A stretch of 64,000 nt of DNA from Sipunculus nudus (GCA_026874595.1 CM049311.1:15531676-15595675), one strand, 5' to 3'. Positions 29,401 through 44,400 are shown, counted from the stretch's first letter. Notes: generated by a model not told the origin, from the sequence alone. Numbers and translations are program-made.

Positions 29401-32400
29401 GTGTTTGTTCTCATAATATGTGGATGTGTACCTTGATTTAGGATGGCTTTTTGTTTTATTTCAAGACTCTTAGTCATGCTTTCTGCATTTCTTTTCTTTC
29501 AGGTTTGGCAGTTTACCTACCCTGCTGACCCCATTGAAAAGCAGAGTGATAATAAAAATATTGGACTTTCACTTTTTACAATTGCATATCTATAAATCTT
29601 ATATGAGGGCCTGGACATGCCTTTTGAATTATTTTGGGCATTTATTACTGGATAATTTGCCCCAAGTTTGGTCTCTTATTGGAGAATGTGCGATATCAAA
29701 TGTCATACTTGTCAGAAATCCATTATGTCTGCCAGTTAGCCACCTTAGAAATTCTTTCTTCAGGGCAGTTTCAGTAATTTTCCTTTAATGTTTGGTCCGA
29801 TTTAGAGAATGTTTGTTGTCTGATTTCAGACTTGTCAGAAGTCCAATATGGCCACCAGGCAACCATCTTTTAATTCCTTTTGATCATATTATCTCAAGAA
29901 CAGTTAAAGTGAATGCAGTTGGATGTATATTTATGTAATCTTGTAAAGGATTGGGTCAAATATTTCTGAATAAATATTACCATCATTTATAAAAGTGCAG
30001 TACAGTTGGCTTGTATTGAATAAAAATTCATACAAAAGCACCTGTTTCTCAATAATTTTTGCATGTATTTCCTTGATTTTTGCTATATATTTTGATCTTA
30101 TATTTGCCCTTTGTGGTGTTCCTTTTGAGACTGACAGGTTTCAAGCAAGCTGTTGGAATAGTTCCTGATAGCTTAACAATCATGCATTTTCCTCAGACCA
30201 TCAATTCACTGTGTTTTAACCAGACATAGGTGATATATATTTCTGTTGTCATAGAAAATTTTCAACAAATTGGCAAATTGGTTCTTCAAAATTTGACTGG
30301 AAGTTGTGAATCTCAGTCCATGATGTCACAGGTCATGCTTGGCAGCTGAGCGTCATGACCCATGGGTCACTTGTTCATGTATATTATCATTAGAAAAAGC
30401 TATGAGAAAATGGCCCTGCTAATATGAAACTTTGTAAATTATAGAATAATGAACATGAGCTAAACCATTTAGTGATGCACCAAGGGATCAAATAGGCCTA
30501 CGGTAAGTGTTATATAAAAGTAACATTTCATAAACAAATAATGTGTGAAGGTAATTAAGTTTTCAAAAGTTAAATATATGGTCAAATGAGTTAAAAATTA
30601 ATCCCACACTTACATTAGGTCCTAAAATTTTTTATTACATTTGAATATTAGGATTATATTCCTGAAATCTTTTTCTTTAAAAAAAATCAAAACTGTCCAA
30701 GTCTCATCAAAAAGAATTTATTTAACATTAAAATTATAAGATTCATCTTGTTTAGTCCTGTGTATTGAAGGGGTGGGTGGGGGGAGGGGTCTCCGTTGTT
30801 TCTGCTCGTTGCTGAAAAAATGTTAATTTTAAGATTCATCTAGTTCATAGTACAGGTCTGTCAACAGAATGGGGGGGGGGGGGGGGGGGGTGCCAGAGAA
30901 AAAGTCTCCCTGTGGTATGGTATTAACTGCAGACAGCCTGACCAAGCTCAACTCAGTGGAGAGAGGGCTTGCCCTAGTGATGGGATTGCATAACATTATG
31001 CCAACACCCTGGGGAGCATAGAGATGTGCACTGAATGACCTACAGTCACCAAAGTGGACTGCTTGACAATGTAAGGGAATACAACAAGAGCCTCCAAACA
31101 AATTCAATAACTAACCTAATTTTGCAGCTTTTATTTTCAAATTTCAGATTTTAACAGATTAAATCCTAATGTGTACATGCTGTAAAAATTTTATCCACAG
31201 TATTTACATGAAAAAAAAACATGCCGTGGCCAAAGTCTGGCAAAATTTAAGGTACCAATTTTATATTTTTGCCAATATTTAAAAAAATTTAACAGATTTT
31301 GATCAAAAATGTTGGTATACAGTTAAATTTTTGATTAATTAACGTTGTATTACTGTAAAAAAAGTCCCTACCTTTAACACTTTTGGTCTTAAGTGACCAA
31401 ATGTCTTCCTGATTTTTTTACAAAGTCCATTATGTTTGGGCCCATAACTTTTTAAAATTATATAATACTGACTTAATTTCTGGCATGTACATAGGAACTA
31501 TATAGAGGAATATTTATGGTGAATATGAAGAAAACCAGATGAGTGGTTTTGATATTAGGCAGTCCTGAAGTGTGAAAATAGATTTCTAATAAAAAAATTG
31601 AGGTTTTTCCTTAATATCTCGAAGAAACGAAGTCCTATTGACCAAATTTTCAGCATGGTAGGAGATTTTGGGGACATTTCACTGTATGCCGAATTTCAAG
31701 ATTCATAGGTCCAATAGTGTCGAAACGTGCCAGTCATACGGTTGGACATCCAACGGACAGACGGACGGACGACGGACCACGACTATAGCTCAGATGACTT
31801 ATAGTCAGCTGAGCTAAAAACAAAAACTGTCTGCCATGAAACTGTTCTCCTTCTGAATTGTGACTACAATTGTTCCTTTGTCTTCTTATCAAATTCTGGC
31901 TAATGTTTACCCAATATAAGTAAATATATTAGTTCTTCTCCCAAAATTTGAGCAGCAACATGAGCAATGCATCATGGCAGTACTGCAATGCATTATGGGT
32001 ATAAAGCTCTCACCTCTACAAGATGTGGTGTCACTGCTGACCAGGCTCTCATTATGTGCATGAGGGGCCGGCCTCCATGCAGACACTTCAAAAGTACATC
32101 TCCAAGTCTATACAGATGTACAGCATTCTTCGTCATCTTGTTCTGCTCTGAGTCTGTCACAATGTGATTGGTTGATTTGTACTGTGCCAGCTGTGATTGG
32201 CTGCTCTTGCACAGTTCAGTCAAGAACCCAACCAGAGATTTCATGTTCAATTTGTTAGCAGCATCTTCATAGAACCTTAAATAAAGCTATGTATTTTAAA
32301 TGTATGTCTATAAGGTATTTGGTATAAACCTCTTTGTAAATTAAGACCTCTGGCAGCAAGTACTTCTTATATTCATCAACCACATTAGACCTGTAGAATG

Positions 32401-35400
32401 GATAAAAATGGCCATATATCATATCACCAAATAATATTACTTAAACAAACTGAATAAGAACAATAAAGCGGATTCACAAAGTTTACTTCCCTGCTTGGGC
32501 CACTATCTTTATGATACCATTACGAGTATGATATAACATGAGACCCAGGTGTCTTACAATTATCCCATTAAAAAACTTTGTTTTATAGTGTTTACAGCTG
32601 TGGTCAAAATTAGATGGTGCAACCTACAGCGTATGTCCTTATATGAGTCAAAATTAGGTACTGATAGCTGCAACCGTTCTTTAGAGATATGGTTACACAC
32701 AATTTTATGTCTGCAAACACATAAAATTGTGAAATTATTTAACCATTCAAATTTAAAGTAGAAAATAAAAGAATGCAATGAAACTGACCTGTCTACTTGC
32801 TGTGACAGTCCACACAGCACCTGGGGGGTCTGTACTGCTGGCAGCACCTCCCCTCCTGTACGAGCAGCATCCCAGTCTGACTTGACGTTACCCTGTCTGA
32901 TCAGCTCGGCCACATTAATGCTGGGTGCGACAGGCTCAGCAGGGATAGTCAGGGGGGCATACAGGTCACCGTCACTAAAACAGGAAAGATGTATACAAAC
33001 CAATGAACATCTCTGCCAGTCCAGTAAAATATACTGTGTTATGTAAACATTTAGCGCAGGTGAAAATATTGGGCTGACCTGGATTCGAACCTATACTGGG
33101 GGCGCACATGTCCGAGCTTCACTAGCAATAGAGTTTGGTCCACTTTTATGTGCACCCGGAACACACACCCTCTTAAGAGTGTTCCACATTCAGAATAAGA
33201 TTATTCAACCCAGGAGTCACATGTTTGGTGAACCAGGTGGTGGTAATGAATTACTTCAAACCACCATTCCCCAGGCCCTATTATTTGGTGTCATCCCAGA
33301 CAAGCCCCCATTGTTATGTTAACATTTAGCTCAGGGGAAAACATTGAGCTGATACAGGATTCAAACATATGTATCAGTGGTGCACATGTCCACTGTTCAA
33401 ACAGGTTCCATAGACCTCCAGAGAATCTTGCAAAACAAATCAGCAGTTAAAGCAAAGGAAATCTGGAAGACTGCAGTACATACGCTGCGTATGTAGTGTA
33501 TGCTACTGGCTGTTTGATCACCTTACCCAGCATCATCAGGTGACAGTAGCTCTGTGGTCTGGTCCTGGGGCTGTGTCTGTACCTTGGGCACATCACCAGT
33601 GCTGGAGTTACTGCTGAAGTATGCATGCTCCAGCTCTGCTATGTGGGAGCAGCACCTAGTGAACAAAACATATACAAATTAACATTACACACAGGTAATA
33701 TGCAAAGTCATGGAAACAGACACATGAATATTCTTGACTTTGTTTACCTTGGCTGTAATATATACCTCTTAATAATAGTCATAAAGTCACTGAAAATCAT
33801 AATACAAATGTCAACTTGAAAAAAAAAAATATTTGCATATTGGCCTATAAAGGATCAACAGCTATAATATAAGTGATGATATTACAGAGTACGAAAAATT
33901 GTTAAGGCTCAAATTCCACTTATATAATGAGAAAAATTTGAAATGGAAAAGATAATTTTTGTAAAGGCCAACTGTGTTGGAATTTGAGCAACAAAATGTG
34001 ACATTGTGTGCCAAACACTTCTGCTAGACAAACTCACTGACAAAGAAATCCTTTCATGAATATTTAATGCATGAAAGATATTGAACTAGAAACTAGAAAC
34101 ATGTCAGGTACTGTGCAGGGAAAAATTGACCGATTGGGTTTTCCTGTTTCTTGGATCAATTATGCTTCTATGTTTTCAGGTTTTGGAAAATCAGAAATTT
34201 ACATAATCCTCATTGCCATATTGAGCCTCAAAGATCAAATGGCTGATTGTAATCTAAATCTTTGTTTTTTTTTTTTTCAATTTATGATGAGACTGGTTGC
34301 TGAAGTTCTTCTGTTGCCTTAATAACATGATTGCAAATGCAAAATATTCTATTGTAATGTTTTTCATTTATATAAGAATATGAGAAGCTATGAGGAAAGG
34401 GGCCCTCCTACTTGGTTATAGTAAAGTTCTTAATATATGATTGCAAACTAATACTCTGACAAGACTGTCATGAAGAAAACAGTAAAAGTTTTGAGATAAT
34501 GTGATGCATATGAAATTTACAGATGGACAGGCAAGTGGACAGAATGGACTAATACCTTTTTTTCACTTTTAAGGGAATAATGCATTTAAGTTTATATATA
34601 ATCCTATTTTTTAGCATATCCACTTATTCCATTAAAAGTTTTTATCTGAATCAATTTTTTATTTGCAAGTTTTATAAACTTTTAATAAAAAAACTGAAAA
34701 TATAAGTTAAAATATTAGAATTGTTGCAAAAGTTGCAATCATTATATATCCAGAGTGAAAAAACTGAAATATAAGTTAAAATATTAGAATTGTTGCAAAA
34801 GTTGCAATCATTATATATCCAGAGTGTAGCTCATATTGGGTCATATTATGCATACACATATATTTTATTATTGTTAAATCACAAATGTTTAAGCTGAATT
34901 TAAAAGAAAATAATGCCATAACATAGCATCTACAAGATTATTTCTTGAATCACTATTAAAAAAATTTGCACATTGGAGATTTCAGTACATGCTTAATTTT
35001 ATTCACCGAGATAAAATAAAAGATTCAGTAAATTTGATAAAATAAAACATCTTTTCAAATAAAGTATACACACTGTTGGTTGAATGAGGGACAAACAATA
35101 TCATTGTGCTAATTACTATCTCAGCTTTAATTGTATCCGCCAAAACAGAGTTTTGCGGATACTATGTTTTCAGCTGGCCGCCGCCGCCGCCGCCGCGTAG
35201 GTGTCCGGAGAACTCCTCCGTAACCGCTGGGTGGAATTTTCCGAAACCCGGGATTATGTTCGGGTCACATGTGAACTGCTGTGCCCCGATTTTGTTTTGA
35301 CCTCTGACCTTTCCTCTGGGCTCTGCGTCCGTTTGTGCGTCTGTTTCCACACATAAACCCACATATCTCGGGAACCGTTTGACCGATCAGGAAAATTTTT

Positions 35401-38400
35401 TTGCACAAATGTAGCCCTCGGAGAGCTTTATAACATACACCAAAAATGGTGGCGCCACCTGCAACCATGTTTGCACAGTGTCCATCTGTTCGTCTGCCTT
35501 GGGTTAAAATCACTCATATCTCTGCAGTGACTTGACTAATTCACCTGAAATTCGGCATGCGCAAACATACTGGATAGCTTTTCTGATTTTATGACAGGTG
35601 GCGCCACCTACATTCACGTTTACGCTGCAGACATCCAAGCTCATATCTCGGGAACCGTTTGACCGATCAGGAAAATTCTTTTGCACAAATGTAGCCCTTG
35701 GAGAGCTTTATAACATACACCAAAAATGGTGGCGCCACCTGCAACCATGTTTGCACAGTGTCCATCTGTTCGTCTGCCTTGGGTTAAAATCACTCATATC
35801 TCTGCAGTGACTTGACTAATTCACCTGAAATTTGGCATGCGTATACATCCTGGATAGCTTATCTGATTTTATGACAGGTGGCGCCACCTACATTCACGTT
35901 TACGCTGCAGACATCCAAGCTCATATCTCGGGAACCGTTTGACCGATCAGGAAAATTCTTTTGCACAAATGTAGCCCTTGGAGAGCTTTATAACATACAC
36001 CAAAAATGGTGCCGCTACCTGCAACCATGTTTGCACAGTGTCCATCTGTTTGTCTGCCTTGGGTTAAAATCACTCATATCTCTGCAGTAACTTGACTAAT
36101 TCACCTGAAATTTGGCATGCGTATACATCCTGGATAGCTTTTCTGATTTTATGACAGGTGGCGCCACCTACATTCACGTTTACGCTGCAGACATCCAAGC
36201 TCATATCTCAGGAACCGTTTGACCGATCAGGAAAACTTTTTTGCACAAATGTAGCCCTTAGAGAGCTGTATAACATACACAAAAAATGGTGGCGCCACCT
36301 GCAACCATGTTTGCACAGTGTCCAGCTGTTCGTCTGCCTTGGGTTAAAATCACTCATATCTCTGCAGTGGTTTGACTAATTCACCTGAAATTCTGCATGC
36401 GTATACATCCTGGATAGCTTTTCTGATTTTATGACAGGTGGCGCCACTTACAATCAAGTTTACGCTGCAGACATCCAAGCTCATATCTAGGGAACCGTTT
36501 GACCGATTGGGCCAAAATTTTGCATGTGTATAGTTCTCACAAAGCTCTTTATCATACGCTAAACTGGTGGCGCCACCTGCAACCCTTTTTTGCACAGCGT
36601 CCATCTGTTTGTCTGCCAAGGGCAAAAATCACTCATATACAATATAGTGGTTTGACTTATCTGCCTTAAATTTTGCATATGTATACAACTTGGACGGCTT
36701 TCTGGATTTTTTGGTAGGTAGCGCAACCTACATACACAATTTGGCTGCAGACATCCATGCTGATATGCAACACTTCACCCGTTCCACTCTGATTTAGGCG
36801 GATACAAGTAGTCGCTTGTCGACTACCCGTATTCTAGTTCATTACTGGAATTAATAGTCAATTTCACACCTGGTGAAGTTTTTACTCTTCTGAAGTAAGG
36901 AATTACTTATCCGATGAACATCCACACTTTCATAGCAATACACCACTTTGTGGACACAATTAAATGTGAACTTTAATCATTGTAACCCTGGTGGTACATT
37001 ACAAAATCTAAAATGTAGCATAGCCTAGAATAAGAATGAATCAAATACAGAAAATAATAACATTCATCTAGTTTATGCACCATCTGGGGGGGGGGGGGGA
37101 GTGCAGGGCAGAGGGGAAGCCTGCTGGTAGTGGCCAAGCTGAGCCAAGGCAAGCTGCCTGGGGTGGGTTAAATAATGCAAGTGAAGGCTGTACTACTAGG
37201 TGGGCTAGATGTAAACAACACTTGACATGGTGTATGAAAACTTGAATAAAAGCTACTCTTTTCAATCAATTCCTTTGAAATTTCAGATTTTAAAAGATTA
37301 ATTCTTATGTATATATGCTGTGAAAATTAACAGTGCTTACAGGGAAAAAACGTGCCACTGCCAAAGTTGGACAAAATTTAAGGTATTGATTTTTTATTTA
37401 TGCTAATAACTTGAAAAATTTGCAACATTCAGATCTAATTTTGGGTAAACATTTGAATCTTGATTAAATAAAGCTATATTCCTGAAAAAAAGTGTCTAGA
37501 TTCAGCAATTCTCATGTTAGGTGAGTAAATATATTTCCTGATTTTTTAAAAATTGCATTATATTTTGGCCCATAACTTCAAAATAATACCCAACACTGAT
37601 CTAATTTTTTGATTGTTCATCAAAAATGTATGGAAGAATATGAATACTAAATATGATCAAAAACAGATCAGTGGTTTTGATATTAGGCAGCCTTGAAGTT
37701 TAACAATGGCTTTTTTATGTAAAATGGAGGTTTTTCCTTAATATCTCAAAGGAACAAAGTCCTAATGACCCAATTTTCCCTATGGTAAGAGATTTTGGGG
37801 ACATCTAATGGTATGCAAAATTTTGGAATCGTAGGTCCAACGGTTTCAAAAAGTGCCCTATTAATGGACGGACGGCCAGGCAGCCGGATGGACGGACCAC
37901 GGACAATGGACCACGACTATAGCTCAGATGACTTATAGTCAGCTGAGCTAAAAATTAGTTTGCACCAACCTCATATGGTGTAACCCACCAATTTTATCAT
38001 GCAATTAGTCCAGTTCTGTGTCTGCAAAAATTTAACTTTTCAAGTAGTCCTGGATACAGACAGACAAACCACTTAACATAGAACATAAACATATATAACA
38101 GAAGATAACTGTAAAAGTTACACTCACCTGAGTACATGCTGCCAGCAGTCCTGAGCATGACTAGCCATCTCCAAGCCAACCCCGAGGACAAGGTCAAGGC
38201 TGAGTGCGTGAGCAGCATGGACTCTCACAGGTTTGGGTTTTGGGGGTGCTGCATTTTTAGTGAACTTGCGGTCAAGGAGTGGTGACTTCTGGAAATCATC
38301 CACAATACAGGATGCATTGGCCAGCTGGGCAAACACAGCTCCCGCTCTCTCATGTAGACCTAAATATATATCAGAATGGCTTATCAATGATGCTGACGCA

Positions 38401-41400
38401 AATACAAAATTTCAAACTTGCACATAAAGAGTACAATAAGCAGTGAATGAAATTTCTAAAGCATCCTCGCATTACTCCAAATCCACACTCAGAAACAAAA
38501 ATGTCATTATAAAGCTACATATGTGATAACAAATAGAGCTGTAATGAGGCTTTATTTAAAATATATTATAGATAATGCTAGATGCATGAATGAAAATGAC
38601 ACCAAAGTATCACAGAAAAAAATAACTATAACATCATATGATTTTGAGATATCAAATTCTACAAACACTGTATGGATAAGATGATCATTATAATCCCTAT
38701 TGTACAGATCCTGTTCTGTTATTCTTTAATTAAGCAAGTTCACAAAAAAAATCACAACAACAAATCCACAAACACATTACATCCACAAACACAATCTAAG
38801 ATATAAATAAGTGATTTTATTGTATTCACACCATCTTTTTAATACTTTTTTTCTGATATTCAGCTCTCAGAGCCTTACATCTATTCATTTTGTAACAAGA
38901 TTACTTTTAACGAACAGAAAAATTTTACCTGTACACAACAAGTGCTACCAAAAGATGTGAAAACATACCCTTGGTGAGGTAATTACATATACACAGTAAG
39001 AGGTGACTTACCCAGCACACAGGCCAGCCTTGCTGCTTTCTGCAGTCCCTCCAGGCTGGTACAGACAGCCTGTCTGGCTCTCATGCTCTCTTCCTTGGCT
39101 CCCTCTGTACCCAGCATCAGTCCCAGGCTGCTGCTGATCCCACACGAACTCTTACCATTCAGGAGGATGGAGAGCACGTCCAGTGAGCCATCCCAGCATG
39201 CCAGCAGGATCTGCTCAGCCAGACGCATACCTACAAATGTCAAGGTTATATATCTTAATTGTGATTATCTGATATTTGATTAATCTGACTTTGAAACAAT
39301 GAATTGTTTTCAAATTCTATTTTTGATATTTTCAATAATCAATGAGGCTACTTTATTCTGTATTTTGATGACAATTTATCTGAAGGATTCATTGATCAAA
39401 ATATGATGTGTGTTCTTTAAGTTTTACAGGTAAATGAGAATCTACAATAGACTTGTTTAGAATTATCCAATCATGTCCAATGGCATTTTTTCCAGTTTAC
39501 TTCTGCTTTAGGAGCTTATGCACTTCATCAACATTTTTTATTAATGCTATTTACCTAGCTGTGTCATGTCACTATAAGATGGCCTACTCTGAATAATATC
39601 CAATTTACTATATGTCTCATAAAGGTTTCCTTGCTAATTATACTATGGCTAAACAAATCAGTGACTCTGCTACCTCAACCTTTTCCCATTATAATGTCCT
39701 TTCTGTTATTATCTATACCTACACCTAAGACTTCGTCACTCATTGTATAATACATCACTAGCCCCCCACCCCCTTACATCTTTTTCCCACCATGATTCTC
39801 CCATGTTATGCTTCAGCATCCTCTTATGTAAGTTGACAATTTAAACCTATACTTATAGCAAGCAGGTGATATACAAAATCCTTGTTTATATTTACCAGCT
39901 TTGGCAGCCTGTCTGGTTCCCCCTGACACTGGTTTATCATTGTGGTTGTCTCTGAATACATGCAGGAGCTGACCACCACTCTTCCTGCTGTCAAGGCCAT
40001 CTATATCTGAGCACACATTGAAAGATACAAGTACTGAATGCCGGTCTATCATGATGGACAAATCAGCTGAAAATGTTTAGTTTATATTTTTGCAAGCAAC
40101 CATAAAGTATTGGTTACTGCAACCCAAGTCAGTGCTTTAATTAATGACCAAATCAAACTGAGCACTAAGGGTCCATAACAAAAATTGTACTTTTTTAATT
40201 AAGTTTTTAATTAAGTCTAGTGTATCCATACAAGTAAAGGTTAAATGCTATAGAGCAGCCTCCTGAAAACCCAGTGTATATCGAACAATTGTTTATCATT
40301 TGAATAAAAAAAACAGATGTAACAGGTTATTTCCTAATATGCACATATATTGCAATAACCTGTTGCACAATTAATTGAAACCTGTGGTACCCAAGAAGCA
40401 GTTAAGTTTTAAATAAAAGTCTTATATATCTTTACAAACCATGAATTAGTCCCACATCTTTACAAGCTTTAATAGGTCATAACAAAACCTTCATAAGTTT
40501 TTACTATCAAATGCTACATAGAATCAGTATTCAATCTATCTCCTATATAAGAAAAAAACATTTATATTATTATATTTAGATGGACACATTATTTCAGTAG
40601 CACCATATATTATCCATGTTGCTTACCTGTGAGGACCTGAATGAGGGCAACAGAATCTAGGTCATCTGTAGCCTTGTACCCTGCCTCCTCCAGCAGATTC
40701 TGTTCTATGATCAGTCCATACAGCTCTGATAACCAGGCAGGGGACAAGTACAGCAGCAACCCACACCCTAGAATCTCATCCACAAACTCTTGCTGTAAAT
40801 ATATGGGAAGGAATCAGAAACTAATTTTCTCTTATCCAAAATGAGCAGCAAATTGTACACATTTCAAACTGAAGCTTTTTTATCTATATTTTTAACCTTT
40901 TTTTAATTTTTTTTCCAATATGAGGGAATTTTTTTTTTCACTTTAGTTGAGTCATATCTACATTCCTGAATGTTTGTAATTTTCTCTGCTTAAACAAACT
41001 GGTAACTGACCCAGCCTGAAATAAGGCTGAAAAAATATCATACTGCATAAAAGTTGTCTGAAAGTCTGTGTATGTGAAGTGATAAATTATCAAATAAGAA
41101 TTTTGGATTAAACTTTTTATACATTTGAAAATAATCAAGATTTGTAACTACCTTATTAGGCAGAGAGCCAGTGGGACTCTGTGGAAAATATAACTATATG
41201 CCTGGCCTCGGTTTTAACCAAGTGTGTAACACTGTTAGTTACTTTCAGGGAGTATTAAAGGATTTAACCTACACATTTCACCTCTTGAGTACACATCTGG
41301 TGGTGACTCAAGTTACTAGCACAGAAAATCATTATCAGACCAATTTTGGTCTGTAAAAAAAAAGTATTTCTGCTGGTAAAAAGTAAAGAGAGGAAGCGTT

Positions 41401-44400
41401 ATTACCAGTTTGGTAATTGGTATTTTTTTACCAGCACAAATACTTTTCTTTACATACCAAAGTTGGTCTGATAATAATTTTCTTTGCTAGTAACTGCTAA
41501 TAACTTGTGTTATTTACCAATAGGAATAGATTCCATAAAGTTTATGTCATGGAACTAAACCAAGTGTGTAATAATACTGTTTGTGTAATATTATTTGGAA
41601 CATTAAAGTTCACCTATATAAAGAATGTAAGAATTATGCTTAAACATTACACCTGTGTGAGTACCTGCGAGATGGGCAGGCTCTTCTCCTCACTGTGGTA
41701 GTAGGCACATCTGAGTAGCTTCAGGTTGAGCAGCAAGGCTGAGTAGGTGGCAACGTACACACCATCACCGTTCAGAAACACCAGACGATTATCCTCTTCT
41801 GATGAGTAGCTCATCTCCTCTGTCAGTTATAAAGTGAGCAGTTCCGTGAGTAGTTATTGGTCAATTAAAATGATCTGTACTTACAGGGTACACAATTGCA
41901 GTTTTATTCTGTCTGTTAATATCATTTCATCTAAGACAGTCAGAGACTGTTGACCCTCACCCTGCTGCCACCTGGGGAGTAGAGAGTAAAGTATAACTTT
42001 ATATTTCTCACCTCATGAATTTGAAAATCTAGATTTGGATTTGGATCTGGATTATCTTTGAGGATGACAAGGATATTACAGGAATATATTATAGACCTAC
42101 TTTTTTTATTAGCAGGTGAAAATGTACTGTAAATTTTGGGTTAAAGGTCATTCATACATACAAACTGATTACAGGAACAGAGATACAATACGATACAAGC
42201 AAACTCAAATGCATTACCCTCTCCCTCCCCATGCAGACGAGGGTAAAACAACTGATGCAGTAGTGTCCTATTTTTGTCTTCATTTTTTTTTATCAATTTC
42301 ATCCTCACAGGCATTATTTTTGGGTGTGCCTAGTACTGAAAGATATTTCTACAATAAAATGGCATATTTTTCAACCAACAGACCAGGGCTAATCATATTA
42401 GTATGTTCAAGCACAGGGCTGATGGACTGTTGTCAGTGCACTAAACTTCAAATATATATTTTAACTGAAATGTCTGGCAACAGTGATACCACAGTATCCT
42501 CCAAGTGGGGCCATGAATCTCTCTGGGTACAAATACCTTGTTGACAATGCTCGTTCAAATGTGGCCACTGAGAAAAGGCTAGATCCCCAGTGTACTTTAG
42601 CATCTGTACACAATACCTAGTGGGCTACTTTCAAACTATTTGAAACATTGAGTGTGTCTGATGTGTGTAGGAGGCAGGACATCCAACCTGAGCAGAACTT
42701 GGAAGCAAACTCAATGACCACTTCATCCACCTCAAGATGACTAGCACATTCTAGCCACACCGGCAGGAACCTCTTCAGGTGGGCCACAAATCGTTGTGCA
42801 CTCTTTCTCTCTGCTGCCTCATATTTGCTTGTCACCTGGTTCCCCCTGGTGGATGGTTTCTTCACCATGTCTTGGTCAGAGTCTGAGGAAGCTGGTTTAT
42901 GGTTGTGCATGTCTTTATGTGTTGTGGATGTGTTCTGAGATTCCGTATGAGATGCTGTGGGTTCTGACTGGTTCAGCTCTGAGAAAGTCTGTGTAGATGA
43001 GTGCGTGGGGCTGGATAACTGACTGTACAGCACATCTGGATCCATACCTGAAAAATGTACATTTATGGTTTATTTTTTCCTCTGCCAAGCCAAGTGGCGG
43101 GAGGTTATGTTTTTGGCAGTGTTGGTTTGTCTTTTGGTCTTTTAGCAAGATTACTCAAAAAGTTCTCAACAGTATAGCTTGGCAATGATACAAGAACAAT
43201 TTATTAAATATTTGGGGTGATCCATGCGTAAATAATCCAGCAATGAGCTCTAGTGTTTTACAGGGTTTTATAGCACATTTTTTTACACAAAGACAAAGCA
43301 GGTGACAATATATGGCCATCTTTGGAGTGCTAGTGGTGATGTCACAGAGAACCATCAATGACTACACCCCGCGTGTACATGCTTTTTCCCTGAAATGTGT
43401 CAGTAAATCAATCTACAGCACGGGAGCCTTTTTTTATGAGGAAAATGTTGCATTTCTGACAATGCCATGTGGGGTAGGCCTAATAAGCTCCCTTGGTGGA
43501 GGTCTGCTCTCTCTGGGCACATTTCTAGTTGAAACAATAGGTCCTCTATTGCTCTAAGGTTCTATACAGATTTCAATATTTTGTCTTTGAGGTGCTGGAA
43601 GGGATCAAACCAGGGACACTCAGCCCAAAAAGTCCAAAGTGTTAACCACTGGGCAATTTAACCCTTGTATATTTTACTAATTTCAAGTAATCCTTATCTG
43701 TTGCATGGCCAATAAACTATATCACCCTGAAGAAAAGCATACTCTCAATTCTAGCATTGTGCTAATCTTGTGAGTACAAAGAAACTGCAGGAAATTCACA
43801 ACCTTCAAGCACTTTTTTCAGATATGATAAGACTTGTAATTGCTGATTTATTTATTTTTTTTTTTTTTATAATTTTTACTGATAAGCCAAGTCAGAGCGC
43901 CTTTCTACCTATACAGGTCCCTGCACAGGTATGTTCTATCAGGAATTTTAACTGCAGTATTTGCTTCAATAGGTCCAATTAGGCAGGTTTTTGCATGACC
44001 AATAGCAAAGATGACTATAGCATCTGTTTTCTGATGTTGGGCCTTAAGGAACAACATGGAGGTTCCTTGAACCAAATACCTTAACATATGGAAAAGGGTA
44101 CCTGTATGTCAATTCTCATTTCCCAATCAAAGCCTGAGTGTGCAAATATAAATAAGTGGAAAGGCAGCCTTATCCTCAAAAAACTGCATTAAATACATGT
44201 AAAAGACATATATATATATATATAATACTGATATACTGACTGTTGACTTCCGTGTACTGCTGAAGGATGGTCTGGACCTGTTTGTCTGATAACCCAGCTC
44301 CTTCACACATCTGTTCAAGTGACGCCAAGAGGGAGTTCACCAAGTGCACGGCCGTGATGCAAACTGCTGAGTCATTGCTGTGACAACACTCCTGTAGACA

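Larger units (their letters stand above)
34670..37950 (+). mobile_element. TH element 4, 5' end unresolved, interrupted by a Helentron-like element
   Basis: 34686-35132 and 36840-37950 together match TH element 1 (12740-14937). This includes the GCAGGGCAGAGGGGAAGCC segment and the terminal hairpin at 37920-37950. A G-run (37086-37099) lies where TH element 1 has only five Gs. The match is broken cleanly at 35132/36840 by the Helentron-like insertion. Confidence 0.7.

Noticed and set aside
35598-36379. Three similar 70-73 codon plus-strand ORFs ([14 protein letters not shown]...)
   Set aside because: They repeat with the 280-bp satellite period, are not in a common frame (280 is not a multiple of 3) and no signals for expression are visible. 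They are the same satellite read three times.
42116-42544. 142-codon plus-strand ORF
   Set aside because: Lies in an intron on the strand opposite the gene, is poor in recognisable protein features and starts in a non-conserved context. Probably chance.
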